This document shows positions 1-12,545 of a stretch of DNA of 64,000 nucleotides, piece by piece. The stretch lies in NCBI GenBank assembly GCA_016801885.1, contig CM028903.1, positions 15,772,535-15,836,534 on the forward strand, written 5' to 3'. How positions within the stretch are numbered: the first letter of the stretch is position 1; each line of letters starts with the position of its first letter. Below the pieces are notes generated by a model that was given only the letters and a program-made list of their open reading frames with translations, was not told where the DNA came from and searched no databases. This DNA comes from Toxotes chatareus. Lineage: Eukaryota; Chordata; Actinopteri; Toxotidae. Both the position numbers and the translations under genes were made by a program.

Positions 1-106
1 TCGAAATTAGATATTATTAGAAATGCTTTGTAAAATTCTGCCAAGTCACCTTCTTTTTCCCCTCTTTTAGTCAAATTCTATTTTTTTGCATTTGATGAAG
101 ATGAAT

Positions 107-108
<2 letters not shown>

Positions 109-179
<71 letters not shown>
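109..179. repeat. (TG)n microsatellite beside WDR49 exon 10 donor
   Basis: A TG tract of about 71 bp. On the WDR49 sense strand it is (CA)n, starting 8 nt after the exon 10 splice donor. The opposite tract, (AC)n at 369-391, lies just upstream of the same exon. Confidence 0.95.
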
Positions 180-181
<2 letters not shown>

Positions 182-187
182 ACCTAC

Positions 188-3100
188 TTTGACCTCTCCG
201 TCAGTGCCTGCAGTAAACAGCCGGGTCTGGGTACCATCCAGGGCCATGGTGGAGATCTCAGCGTTGCCATGGCAGCGGTGAAACTGCTTGACCTTTTGGC
301 CTGTGTCAGCCAGCCAGCAGATCACAGAGGAGGCAGAGTCGCTGCTGACTACCTGTGCACAAACACATACACACACACACACACACACACAGGATATCAA
401 TCATCAGCAACAGTTTGATCTATTTTATGCTGTTGTGAGAAAGGCAAGTTCCACTGATGGATTCTTTTATGACTCTCACATAGCCAAACAATTCTCCTCG
501 CTTTGTTTCACTTTATTTTAGTGCTAAGCCACCATGCACAAAAATATGCTACTAATGCTCCTGTCAAGTGGGAATAAAAGAAAAAAAAAAAAACGGATGC
601 ACTTTATAAAATGAGAGATGTTCATATTGGATGCATTAGCTTTTTATTTTTTTTATGTGTAGTTATGTTTCACTGTGAGGGAAACTAATATTAGCTGTGA
701 AAGTCTGTCACAGCGTGAGGCAACAAGAGAAAAAAGCAAAACATAATTTTAAAATAAAGGAACATTATCCCTCTGTGAAACCACTAGAAAAATTTGACTG
801 TCACATTTGTATCTGTTGCAAACTACATTATCAAAACATATTCAATTTAGGGCCAAAATGTTTGCATTTTAATGCAAACATTTTAATGTGATTTCAGAAT
901 CAACCAAAAAAATCTCACATTCAGGTCAATTGAGTAGCTGTCCTGTGGCTTTTGAACATATTGCATGAGCTTCATCATCAGATGGACAAGAATAATGTCC
1001 TTAAAGCGCTGAGAGAAAAGGAAACTGAACATCTACATCTGACATGACGACTGGGCAAACAATACCTGTAGAATTCATGTGTATTTGAGTCTTTTGCTCA
1101 CTTATCGAACTTACCACCAAAGTAGCCCAGTTCATAAAATCAAGACTGTCTACGTATTACTTGAAATGTGCCTCTGGACAGAGATAAACAAAAATGGTGG
1201 AAAGATAAAAATCAAAGAAATCATGTCTCAGAGAGCCCCTTCCCCTGCATACCTGTCTGAACAGACTGTTATACAGCACACAGGTCACAGGGTGTTCATG
1301 GCTGCTGGCCCTCTTCTCCTCCTTCATGGTCTCCAGCAGAAGAAGCAGACTGTTGAAGGTGAGCAGGAGGAGCTGACGCTCCTCTTGGAGGAACAGGAGG
1401 GTGTGTGTGTCCTCCTGTGTCTTTGGGAAGACACCAGCCAGACGGTGAACACATTGCTGACTGGACACGTCCCATAGACACAGGACCTGGAAAGACGATA
1501 AAGACCTATGAGTGTGTAATTACTGAACAAATACAATCGTTGTTGAGAAGAATGGTCAGTGTAGCAGCCTCTGAACAGCTTGTTACAGGGTGCCACTTAG
1601 TGAGAATTCACAAGAACTCTGCCATATTACTTTACGGCTGACTCACGATGACTGTCGCTGTTCCAGAAACTCTTCCAGAGGAAACTGAGGTAAAGCTCTC
1701 AGAGTTTCTTTCAATGGCAGATGGTGTTTGAGCAGAAGGCAGATGGAACATAAATCACCCCTAAAATATTCATTCTCGTCAGCAAAGCCAAAGAGATTGC
1801 AAACATGCAGAGAGCGACAACAGGGAGAACAGGGAAAAGCAGCACAAGCACCAACATCCTCTCAGCATCAGAACGAAGAAGGTAATGTAATGTGGTCTTA
1901 ATTTTGCTCAGCTCTTACAATAGCAACAGTGTGAAACAGGCTCAACCAATCATCTGCATCACGGCCTCCTTCCTCTGCAGTAATTATAGCAAGGTATCAG
2001 TTAATATTACAACAAGAGGCCTCTTAAGCATTGCATTATCTTTTCTGGCAGAGGTCTGCTCACAGAGACGCACACTCCTACCTTATCTTTGGAGAAGCTG
2101 AGCAGTTGTTGCTTGGTTTGCATGAAGCGAACCGCGAGGACGGGACTCGTGTGCCCACTGAGTGCACACACAGGCTTGGAGGTCACATAAGGGTTCCACA
2201 GCAAGACCTGATGATCCACACCTGCTGTGGCTACAACCAATCAGAAAGTCCCAAATCAGCAGAGGTGCTAAGAGCAATTAGTTACAGGAAACCATGATGT
2301 TTTTAGTCCCCCACAATCAATTCAATGGGGCATTTGACAATTCTGACGTCTTTTTATGTACTGGTAAGTGCACAGAGAAATACTGTTACTGCATTTGGTT
2401 TGATTTTTCTATCAGAACTTCTGTAAACCCATTCACATTTTTAAAATATTTTTTTTAACCATGCAGTACAGTACATTTCACACACAAACATGCAGTTTTT
2501 CCCTATTAAAAGTAAGGCCTTAAGGAGAACGTAAAAACCCTCTGATAAAGCTTTCTGACTGGGGGCTACATAAAAACAACTGACCTGAATTAAGGATGAA
2601 CAAATACTGTTCATTCATACCTCATAACTATTATGTAAATGTCTCCACCAGCCTTTTAGTGCTGCACTTCCATGAAGTCTGGGGACTCACAAGAGACATA
2701 TTAAAAAGAGAATGGCCCAAATCAGTGCAGGAGAGGCTGAGACATCCTGACTCGTCGTTCCACAGTAAGGGCCAAACGCCAGCTCCCCAGACATCAACAG
2801 GGTGTTGTTTTTCAGACTTTAAAAAGCTCTTTCATGAGCCACAGTAAATTGAACTTCATGTGTAAGATTGATGGAGTGTCCCTTTAATATAGTCCATAAA
2901 TACAAATTTGCTCCTACCTATCAGATTGAGTCCTCGGTGGTGGTCCAAGTCCCACACTCCCCTCTTTGTAAAGAAAGAAGAGACTCGAAGACTCCTGCTT
3001 TCTTTTTCCCTCAAGGCAATCACCATGCTGCTCTGTGGTCTGGTGCTACACGACACAAAGGCCTCCAGTGAGCCCAGGTAACGCACTGCAGCAGGAAGCA

Positions 3101-5265
3101 GGAAAGAGTCAGAGAGTGAAAGTGAATTAGGTGCCACAGATACTGCTGTCAGCGTTACTACATCCAGAAAAGAGTGAGAAACAACGAGAAAGAACAAGTC
3201 TGCTCATGATGTAAAATCCATCGGAAAGTGGACATGGAAGTGGAATTTTCTTATTTTTATGTTTATTCTGGAAAACATTTAAAAATTCAAATATGTTTGT
3301 GTTTATAACACATCAACACCAGGAACTCATGAGACAGCTGGTTACAAATGTAGAACTGAACAAAGCAATGCAAAGTTTATATTTTACAATGAACTGCAAC
3401 TGACTTGAAACATCTCAGAGTACAGATCACCCGCTTACATTGTTATTTTTGGTGTGTCTGCAGTCTGAGACACTTCAGGGAACATGTTTGCATCTTAGAA
3501 AAATATCCACACACCCTGACCATGGGGGAATGTGTGATGAAGTGGAGAGAATAATAACAATAATAATCTTTTTTATAGAGCCGTTTTCAAAACAAGTGCT
3601 TACATAAGATTAAAAAAAAAGTATGAGAAACAGTAAAACCATTAATACAATCAATGAAAAGTAAATCTAGCAAGTCACAGTCGAGGAGCCTGAATAGTAA
3701 ATGCCCTATCAGCTTTACTTTTCAGTTTTACTCTAGGAATGGCCAGGAATGACCAACCAGAGCACCTCAGGTTGCAGTAAGGCTGGTAGAGTGTCAGGAG
3801 GTCAGTTACATATTCAGGAGCTAAGCCACTACGAGCCTTAAAAAGCGATCATTAAAATATTAAAATCCACTCTAAAACAGACCGGGAGCAAATGAAGTGA
3901 TTTTAAAAGAAATGTGTTCCCTCCTCGGTATGGTACAGATCAACAGGCTTCATTCATTTACATGTTTACATGTAAAGGCCACCGGCTTTCAAGCAGTGCC
4001 TGTGTGGAGCAATAAAAAAAACACGAGTTGCTATCAGAGGAAATTGATTACTTTTGACTCAGACAAACTAAATGTGAAACCTAATTGCAACATATTTTGA
4101 TGATGGCACACAGTTCAGTTTATTTTATTTCTTCAAATGAGATACTTCTCCCTGCTGATACCAGAATGCTTTCACTACCAGACCTCTGAAGGACATTCAC
4201 TTACTGAAATGCTAAATGTGCACTGACTGCAACCCTGCTGCACAGTAAACCAACCAATCCACAGGCGCTCAGCACAGCGCAATTACAATTACGCCGGTTT
4301 GATTTGCTCACTGGTATTATGGAAAATGTAATGGATCTTGCATCATCATCTATCTCAATTAACACTTTGACGGCGAACAGCTAAATTGGATGCCACATGT
4401 CTCCATTAGAAGCTGCTTAGCTTTCAAACACCACACAAATAACTGCGGGTTGCGAGATGGCATGTGACAGTCGTAGGTCAAAGATCGGCCGCATAGCTAA
4501 GGCAAATAATCACGTCTGATTACATTTCATACACCACGTCTTTTCTCCGCCCTGTGAATTAAAGGATCAGTGGGTTTTTCAGACAGCATCACATGACTCG
4601 TCATTGATTAATGAGGCCTTCTCTCTGCCACTGACACGCACAAATCATAAAATCCAATTATTTGTGATGCAGACCCAAATACACAACATCTGCTTTAGGC
4701 AGTGTTGCAGCGAATCACACACTTTTTATTGCTGTGAGTTCTGAATCTACAGGACATCTACATCAAAGCAAACCCCTTTTGTTCCGCAACAAATCTGAGC
4801 TCCATGTTTCCGGAGATTTCATGTTACCTACACGCTGAGGTTTATCCTTAATGTTCTTTTTTCCTTTCTGTGATCACCACATTATGCAGATATGTTAATG
4901 CTCTTCCCACTCACAAACACACACTTCCTACAGCTCACCGTCCTTGTCCTTACAAGTCTGCTCCCATCCCAGTTTCCTCCTAAATCCCACCACCACCACT
5001 CCACCACTCCATGCCCCAACCCCTTGCTGCTGCTCCTCCTCCTCCTCTCTCTCTCTAACCCTCCTCTTCCCCTCTTCTATCTGTGGTGGCCCATGGGCCC
5101 GAAGGTTTGGAGGTCTGGATAACCAGCCATGTCTAATGGTACACATCCCACTCATACTGCAGGGTGGGCAACTTCAAAAGAACGGCACCAGCACCCCAGA
5201 GGTATGCAAACACACATATCCACCCATACACACTCCTTCCTTTCCTTTCTCACACCCTGAAAACA

Positions 5266-5298
<33 letters not shown>

Positions 5299-8200
5299 TA
5301 AATACAGATACAGAAATCTTAAACATACTCTCTCTCTTGCTGTTTCACATGCACACAGCCTGTAAAATTTCAATTAACCAGCGCTTTTAATGTTTTGGCA
5401 TTGTCTGGTCTGTTTCCCTCTTTTTTGTTTTCCCTTTGTTATCCCATTCGGTGTGCTTATTTATATGTACTTTATACTTGTTTTGCCCCTTTATCTGGAT
5501 GTCCCCTTTCAGCCACGCTAGTCTCAGAGCGTTGCCTCTGCTGAATCATTATCAAACAGCCCAGTGACTCTTCAGAGGGGCTTTATCCGAATGATGCAAT
5601 CACGATACAACCAAGCCATCTCTTTGTTAACCACGCTGAGCAGAAGTGAGGGAGTCTCAGGGGGCCAGACCTCAAGCCCGCGACTTTCTGCCAATAGTCA
5701 AAAGTCTGGCTATGCAAAACTATAAAGTGGATGATTCAGGACTCACAGCATGTGTGTCGGTGTGAGTGTGCATGAATCCGTGACAGAGACACGTCCAAGC
5801 ATTTCCATGGTGTTGCATAAGCTGCTATTGTAGTGACACTGAAAAAAGCGAGGGCAGACAGGTGAAAGTGTGTGTGTGTGTGTGTGTGTCAGGAATCCCT
5901 GACATCCGGTGTGTGTTCTTTCTGCTTTCTTTTTCTCTGTCATCTGAGCCACTGATTTTGTGTCCTTGCTTTCAATGTGTCCAACTAATGAAAACTATTT
6001 TTGACCAAATGTCACTGGGGCATTATCAAAGAGAGACAAAAAAAGAAGATATTTTTGTCCCAAAACAGTTTTTATATATACAACTTTTGTTTGTATGTGT
6101 GTGTGTGTGTGTGTGCTTGTGTTTCCTACCTCTTCTAACCCAGGCAGGTGTGTGAACTTGGTGTGTCACGGTGTAACAGGACCGATGTTTTCCTTTGACC
6201 AGCTCGTCCCATAGGATGATGTCTGCTGAGTCTGAGTCCGTCCTCAGACTGAGTCTCTCAAACAGAGAGATCTGAGCTGAGGTGAAATACAAAGCACTGA
6301 CCTGACACATACACACACAGATACACACAATTATGGGCTGATGAACACAGGCAGAAAAAAATGAAGATTTCTGACATGTTCTGCCTCCCTCCTCCTTCTT
6401 GTCCCTCTTTACGGCTCTTATTCCTTTACGTTTCTCTACCTGTGTATTACCTGTCCTCCAATGTCTCCTATGGTGAGAATGGCCTGGTCAGGGAGAGAGG
6501 GATCGACCCAGTAATCTAGACACCAGGGAGTAAACTTCAAACCCTAGAGAAGGTGAGAATCGTTGTGTACAATGTTATATTAAATGTCCATCAACACTTT
6601 TTTCATATTATATTTACACAATTATTATTATTTACTCAAAAACAGTACAACAGTAATAGTTAATATGATCATAGGAAATGTTCAAACAAACAAAACCACA
6701 ACATTAGAACACATATGGATATATATATTGTTATTTTTTCAGAGGAGGACTACAGCTGTTACCTGGAGTTTATACTTGCAGCTGAAGTCCTGTTTAGACA
6801 GTGTGTCATAAAAACACACCTCTTTACTTGTGAATGAAACAGCAATCTGAGAAAAAAGGAAAATGGGAATGGAACAGAGAACCACACAGATAATGAGCAA
6901 TTAACTTTATCAACATGATATAATAATGATTTGACAACATCCTTGATGAATTGATGTATGACTGTAAAATATGCATGTGTGTTATGCAACTGAATTACAT
7001 CTGTCACCCACAAATTTGTAGATAAAAGAATGCTAATTAAAAAATAATGATCAATAATTGATTGCCTCATTAAAGAGAATGAATGTTTGTTTTCTGAACA
7101 TTATGCAAAAGCTGCATGTGTGCAATGCCATTAACCACAACCACTGATTAATAATTAAATGACCGAGTGAAATGCTTGTTTACCTCTGTGCGGTACAATA
7201 TCTGCCCCAATAACTGAGACTATTCAAATTAATAATTGACTAATATCAATTATTAATTTGTAATTTCATTTCTGTAAAAAACATTTTTTTAACTATGCTA
7301 CAGGAGCAAGAATCTGTGCCCCATAACTAGATGTGGCATCAATAATCAATAATTGGACTGATTAATTGTTGGTTATGCAGCTTTCAAAAAGTGATCACCT
7401 TGTGTACGTTGTGCAGCAGCACCACGTCTGTGACCCAGAGGTCTTTGGGTGTGACTGTGCAGTTTTGCAGTCGATGTGTGTGCAGGAGGGACATGTCCCC
7501 TCCGTCTCGCAGCCCTACAGTTCCTCCTTTACTCACGGTCAGATACTGGCCTGAACTCTGCAAGTACAGCACCTGAAGAGATCATTATACAACAACATTT
7601 AATTAGACAAATTTGTATAGTGGACAAACTAACAGCAAAGACTCCACTTACTTTCAAATGTTGTAAAAATGACATTCACAACAGCTTCAGCCTCTTTGCA
7701 ATGCACTTTGTAATATTTCAGTGTGAAGTTAATTAGTAAAATGGGGGCTGCAGCTTTTTTAAATGAAATGTAAAATATTTCAGCTATCTTGTCTTTTCCT
7801 CTCCTTCCTGGCTTCTCTATTGCCATAAAACTGCACTAGAATAACTCCATTAAACATGAGCTCCTCCCTAAATCTTCCTCTTATTGGGTGCAAGTGAACA
7901 GAAGCGAGCAGGCCATGCTCTGCGCTGAAACCATTAAAACAAAGAGGATTAATGAATTATTGGATTTTATTGGCTGAACTACAAGAATAAAACTGAGAGC
8001 TGTAGAAAACTGGAACTGACAGTGTCTGATGAGAAAGAGACACCAACTATCTTTAATGAAAGAAAAGTTTTATTAATACTTATAGAGTAGAGGTCAGGGC
8101 TTAGATGTACTACAACTGTAATTACTGCAGACAGTGACATTTTCCCACAGCCAAATTCAGGCTTTGTACAATCTCACAGATTGGTGTGTCATGTATTTAT

Positions 8201-9686
8201 CTCTAATTATTCTAATTACCCATTTATCTAGTCAGTTACTGGTACAATGTGTTTCTGTTACCTCCTGTATATAACTTTAAAAACGCATCTTGTCTCACTG
8301 AAGTCTCACTGAAGCTGTGATTGTTAAATGGTAAGATTATAAATAATGTTTTGTCCTGTTTAAAATTGTAAGGCGTTTGATTTTTTTTTGTTAATGGGAC
8401 CACTAGATTCCCAATTAGCTTATAGTATGAAAGTCCTGTATATTTAAAATACTCAGGAAGACCAGTGGAAAAACCTCTATATGGGAAAACATGTGGAGTA
8501 CCAAAAACTTGAAGAACAAAAGGTAAACTGGAAGGACCAAATGTGAACACAGTGATAACGTATCCCATTTTAAGTTTTGTTTCTGGACACCTGACGGATG
8601 TACGTCCAACACTCATTCTCCTTTAGGATTAGCATGCAGGGTATAATGTAGTTCTATTTTATTTTATCTTTCTTTGTTTTGTTGTTGATATTCTGGGTTA
8701 TTCCTTGCATGGTATAGGATAGGCAATAATAAATCCTGTTCTTCAGCCTATTCCTTTTTCGGTTATTGACTGTGACATTTGTGTGAAATGATCTTTGTTT
8801 ATTTTATAAGATGTATGTAACCGTAAGAAAAAAAATTGAATTGAAAAAAAAAAAACGGAATAATTCTCTCTGCAACCCCTTTTATATTACACTGTCATTT
8901 GATTTGTTGTTGTGTAAAATATTGATTTAAGAGGTTTAATTATATTTTCTATTTAAGTCTATTTAAGTCGTGCCACACTTCACTGACAGTGTTTCAGACA
9001 GAAATTGAGTCTTCTAAGCAACTTTAGTCTGTCTGCCTCTTTAAGACTGATCTAAGCTAACGGGGTGAAAACCTTCCAGTCATTTGGAAAACAACTGACA
9101 CAACATTCTGACATTTTGACATTCTCAGGATTGAAAGATTAAAGTGGTGAGCCATCACTTTATCCACAGCAGTAGGCACTTTATACCAGCCACTTCATTT
9201 ACATATTAATTGATAGATGTTAAACTTAAAGGAGTCCAGAGCCATTTATCTCAAAAGAGGTGTGCCATTTTGATGAGCAAGACCCTAATAGTTTCGAACA
9301 TTTCCTCTCACAATGTTTAATAATGTTGAATTCCTCCCAGTCAGCAGAGTTCTGGATTCTCCAGTCGGTCAATGTCAAAATGTTTTTAGAGAGCGTGCAG
9401 CACTGGATCATATGTTTAAAACAGGCAAAATGTTGGCGGTAGAGCAAATACCCTGGGGAGGCACGAGAATTAGAGCAGAAGGGCACCAAATTACAGGAAA
9501 GTGGCAGTCATGCATAGAGACAGTGCATCCATTTGGTGATATGATCCCAAAATCACAGTTTCAGTAGTGCATTCTTGTTGATTTCCTGACAACAATCTGA
9601 CAAAAAAACAGCTGAAAAACTTTTAGAGCACAGGAGATGATCAAGAGGGCTTGATGAGGTGACTCTCCACTCTGACTGGATAGGCG

Positions 9687-9717
<31 letters not shown>

Positions 9718-10540
9718 AGTGTTCTCGCCTTTTGTACTGTTTTCAAAAGTCACTGCTAGACTTACTCTGATGGCAGTGCAAACACTGACATACTTCTGAT
9801 CAAGTGAGGGGGCACAGTGAATGAAGGTGGGGGTGGGGGGGGACACTGCCCCCTGGTGCCCCTCACGGAGCAGACTCAAACAGAACAAACTCTTCCACTC
9901 TTAAGTCTCCAAGAGGTCAGTGACCTTTTACCTTTTGAACCTGGTCTCGATGTGGACAGGTCAGGGTGCGTGGGGGCTTCCAGCAAGGCGCACTGCTGGT
10001 TCTGATGTTCTTTACTTTATCAGAAAGCTCCAGCAGCAGAAAAGAGCACAGCCCTCCCCAGTCGACACGTCCTTCTTCTTTCACCGCATCACTGTCCAGA
10101 AGGAGGCCGCGGTGCTCCTGAGTGACAACCACACTGTCAAACAGGAGGCCGTACTCCTCCTTGGAGCCACGGCCTACTGAAGACCAAGCCAAATCGATGA
10201 ATTCAGTTCTGGACAAGGAGCGAGATGCACCCGAGGGGTCCTGCATCAAGATCAACAGGATTATGAGACAATGCACAGTGTCCTCACACAGATGAGTCTC
10301 TTTACCATTCGAACACAACGTTCTGCAGACTGTTCTTCTTATGAGATGCAGAGGTCTGGTATTATGTGGTACTCCACCTGACATACAACATAACACTCTT
10401 TTTCAAATGTTTCCCATGTGAATTATGATTTGAGGTTTTTAATAAACTGACTGACTCACCAGGAAAAGGCTCTGTAGCTTTCCATAGTCCTCAGTGTTCA
10501 TCCTGCTCTCGAGCTGTGCCACCTCCATCCTCGTTCCCAT
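188..10540 (-). CDS. wdr49: WD repeat-containing protein 49, 5' ten coding exons (3' end outside window)
   Basis: Ten exons join without a stop into 543 codons: 10460-10540, 9932-10240, 7399-7572, 6763-6846, 6451-6543, 6130-6301, 2918-3085, 2082-2230, 1253-1486 and 188-352. All have GT-AG borders with matching phases. The start is the ATG at 10540, just after an acceptor at 10554; a second Met follows at codon 5. Residues 28-130 form a helical, EF-hand-like N-terminal part. WD-type strands follow, for example SGQYLTVSKGGTVGL (exon 3), VDHQVLLWNPYV (exon 8), KVLCLWDV (exons 8/9) and SVICWLADTGQ (exon 10). The family is expected to form beta-propellers; its molecular function is little known. 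The gene lies downstream of PDCD10 in the same orientation, as I recall from other vertebrates. The last visible donor (plus strand 181-187) shows that more exons follow to the left. The symbol rests on recognising the protein and the neighbouring genes; a related WD/EF-hand paralogue is the main alternative. Confidence 0.85.
3086..6129. other. wdr49: WDR49 intron 6: repeat fragment, possible conserved element, microsatellites
   Basis: No exon fits in this 3 kb. Positions about 3540-3900 resemble a dispersed teleost repeat. Positions about 4240-4690 are non-repetitive and rich in homeodomain-like TAAT sites. A C/T-rich run lies at 4960-5085, and short CA and TG repeats lie at about 5273-5298 and 5869-5889. 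Open frames here come from low-complexity sequence. Confidence 0.5.
3540..3900. repeat. Degenerate dispersed repeat (teleost interspersed family)
   Basis: The segment has the wording of a repeat common in fish introns: a part reading as 'caggaggtcagttacatatt', then 'gctaagccactacgagcc', then an A/T-rich part with 'aaatccactctaaaacagac'. Another part of what seems the same family is at about 60905-60975. I recognise it from general familiarity and cannot name the family without a repeat library. Confidence 0.4.
6974..7016 (-). pseudogene. Decayed partial copy of WDR49 exon 3 inside intron 3
   Basis: Read on the minus strand this piece encodes NLWVTDVIQLHNTH. The end of the real exon 3 (7399-7572) encodes DLWVTDVVLLHNVH, so ten of fourteen residues match. 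The copy lies about 0.4 kb downstream of the real exon. No convincing acceptor precedes it, no donor follows, and the flanking sequence is not similar. The simplest reading is a relic of an internal tandem duplication. A short alternative exon is possible but less likely. Confidence 0.45.
7020..7380. other. ATTA/TAAT-dense intronic stretch with a perfect inverted repeat
   Basis: This part of WDR49 intron 3 contains many ATTA/TAAT cores. It includes a perfect inverted repeat with 15-nt arms at 7225-7239 and 7246-7260 and a 6-nt spacer. It could be homeodomain-binding sequence, a cruciform-prone site or a small decayed mobile element; the sequence alone does not decide. Confidence 0.45.
7573..9931. 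other. wdr49: WDR49 intron 2, no exon seen
   Basis: An AT-rich intron. The 126-codon open frame on the minus strand at 8236-8616 has no splice support and resembles no family I know. Positions about 8620-8856 run into an A-rich tail (8826-8855) and could be the 3' end of a retroelement. A (CT)n run occupies 9688-9715 and a G-rich patch 9825-9842. Confidence 0.45.
8620..8856 (+). mobile_element. Possible 3' end of a retrotransposon with A-rich tail
   Basis: An AT-rich stretch ends in alternating A-tracts and 'ttgaattg' before a 12-A run, as the tails of many fish non-LTR elements do. No reverse transcriptase fragment was recognised nearby, so this is weak. Confidence 0.25.
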
Positions 10541-10553
10541 GGCTACAGTTCAC

Positions 10554-11768
10554 CTGTCAATCAACCAAACATATCAGACAAGGTAGGAGAGGTAGAGCAG
10601 GTGTATGCGGGTTTGCTGAAGACTCACAGTCAAATAATATATTCTTCACATTTCTAGGTGTTACATGATGAAACAAGATGTTCCCAGCTCGAGTAATCCC
10701 TTAGTAACCTTCCATATCTGTTTCACAGCATCACCATAATCACCATAATCATACAGTGGAGTCACAGCAGCAGCAGACTTCTTTTGTTGGCTCTTTTCAC
10801 TCTATCCAAACATGTCTGTGTTGAATGGTGTGCAAAGGTCTTTCATTTTCAACAGACATTTTCCCCCAGCTCGGTGGCTTTCAAAGGCGGGTGAATAGAT
10901 CCCCAAATTATGTCTCAGAAATAGTTGGTGGAGGAGGCAGGTTGCCAAAGCATGTCAAATCTCTGCTACGTCAGGTAATGTGAAATAAAATACTGAAGTC
11001 AGGTAGATGAGCGGAATGAATACCAGTATGAATAAAAAGCAGGATTTGTTAAATTAGCCAGCGCTGTGATTAAAAGTGTGTTTGAGGTCTGAGAGAGAAA
11101 TGCTGATGATGAAAGGTTTCTTTTTAACATTCTATAAAAGACTACAAAGGGCAGTGGAGGACAGCAAACACCCTCGGTTTAATTTTTAGCCCCGACATAA
11201 ACGTTTATGAGACAAATTAATTGGAAGTGGCATCACACTGAGCTGAGATTTAGATGACAGGTTATGTAATGAAAGCAAAAATCAGTGCTTTGCTGAGGCT
11301 ATTATCTTTTCCTTAACTGTGATAAACTGCAGAGTGATCTTGAAATGATAGTTTATGCACCTTTTATTTACATGGCTGACAATGAGTAGTAGACTGCGAC
11401 AGATTTGTTTATGCTACTGTACTAAATGAAAACAATGGCGAAACCTTGGGGGACAGGTCTTTCATGTTTTGTTTATGAGTGTGATAACTTCAAATCCCGG
11501 CTTGTTTTGCAGCAAGCAGCTGGCATAAGTCTTTGTGTGATTACACAGACACAGCTTCACAAAATTAACACAAAAAATAGATCCTATTTGCAGCCGATTC
11601 ATCATAAATATTGCTGTTTGAACAGAGGGAAAACAGACATTACTTTTCAGCGCCACTGCCACTGAGAGAGCTGCCTTCAATTGTGTAGATTTTACAAAAC
11701 AACTCAACGGAAAAAAATAAAAACAAGTATAGTACTGTCATATCTGCTGGCAAACAAAACCCACTTAC
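10554..11768. other. Probable WDR49 first intron, nothing else recognised
   Basis: No coding exon fits on either strand. The stretch is unique-looking, moderately AT-rich and without long simple repeats. The plus-strand open frame at 11426-11665 lacks splice support. Confidence 0.4.
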
Positions 11769-11890
11769 CGATGTTGTCTCTCTCCTTCCTAGAGGTCCAG
11801 TCAGCTCTCTTGAAACTGTCACTGCTGGATTTCTAGCTGAGTTTTATTAGAGTTGGACAGAGTTTCATCCACTGCAGTCAAACTGTCCAA
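11769..11890 (-). other. wdr49: Candidate non-coding first exon of WDR49
   Basis: On the minus strand a strong donor (GTAAGTGG, plus strand 11761-11768) follows a short sequence with no useful start codon. WDR49 coding exon 1 has an acceptor 13 nt before its ATG (GACAG at 10554-10558), so an upstream non-coding exon is required. This is the best candidate seen. Its 5' limit is a guess. Confidence 0.35.
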
Positions 11891-12250
11891 CAAAAAAAAA
11901 AAAAAGAAAAAACATCTCAGCACCAGGCTCTAACTGTATAATGACAGGCTCTTGGCCTGGCAACATCATTGTCAAGTTACCTGTACCTTGACAGGACTGC
12001 CGGTGTGTGTACACACCTCAGTCGAGCAGGTTTTTAATCATACAGTCCATATAGTGGAACTAAAGAAACAGTTTCTCAGTTAATAACGAATTCAAACTTA
12101 CCAAGACATCCAATTTCATCCCCTCAGTCCACAGTGGGTGTCCACAGCAAACTGTCCCAGAATCCCTATGCTTCTGAGGTGCTGAAACACATCTTTTTTT
12201 TTTTCTTTAAATGTATGACATTTCAAACAAATCCTTAGTCTCTGGTTTGT

Positions 12251-12457
12251 CTATCTTGGCCTTAGCTGGGTCTCGTCCATAGGAGATTCAGCTGATTCCC
12301 GGAGCCTGAGCTTTGTGTCCAAAAGTTTGTTTAAGCCAGCGATGTCTGAGAAGCAATCAAGGCTAACAACCCTGGCTGCAGCACACCCACCCACAGAGAG
12401 TTAACTAACTGCCCCCAGTAGCCCAGACCAGAGGCCACACACCCAGACACTCACACA

Positions 12458-12545
<88 letters not shown>

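Noticed and set aside
240..262. X-box-like GTTGCC-AT-GGCAGC within WDR49 exon 10
   Set aside because: It lies in coding sequence and mismatches the second half-site; explained by the codons for His-Gly-Asn-Ala.
8236..8616. 126-codon minus-strand open frame in WDR49 intron 2
   Set aside because: No splice sites, no recognisable motif, AT-rich context; WDR49 exon 2 joins exon 3 directly in phase without it.
9553..9888. 111-codon minus-strand open frame next to WDR49 exon 2
   Set aside because: It depends on a (CT)n repeat giving Arg-Glu runs, and exons 2 and 3 join without it.
12120..12185. Plus-strand piece reading HSKLSQNPYASEVLKH
   Set aside because: Isolated, with no supporting exon; the 'cccagaatccc' core could equally be a promoter motif, too weak to call.
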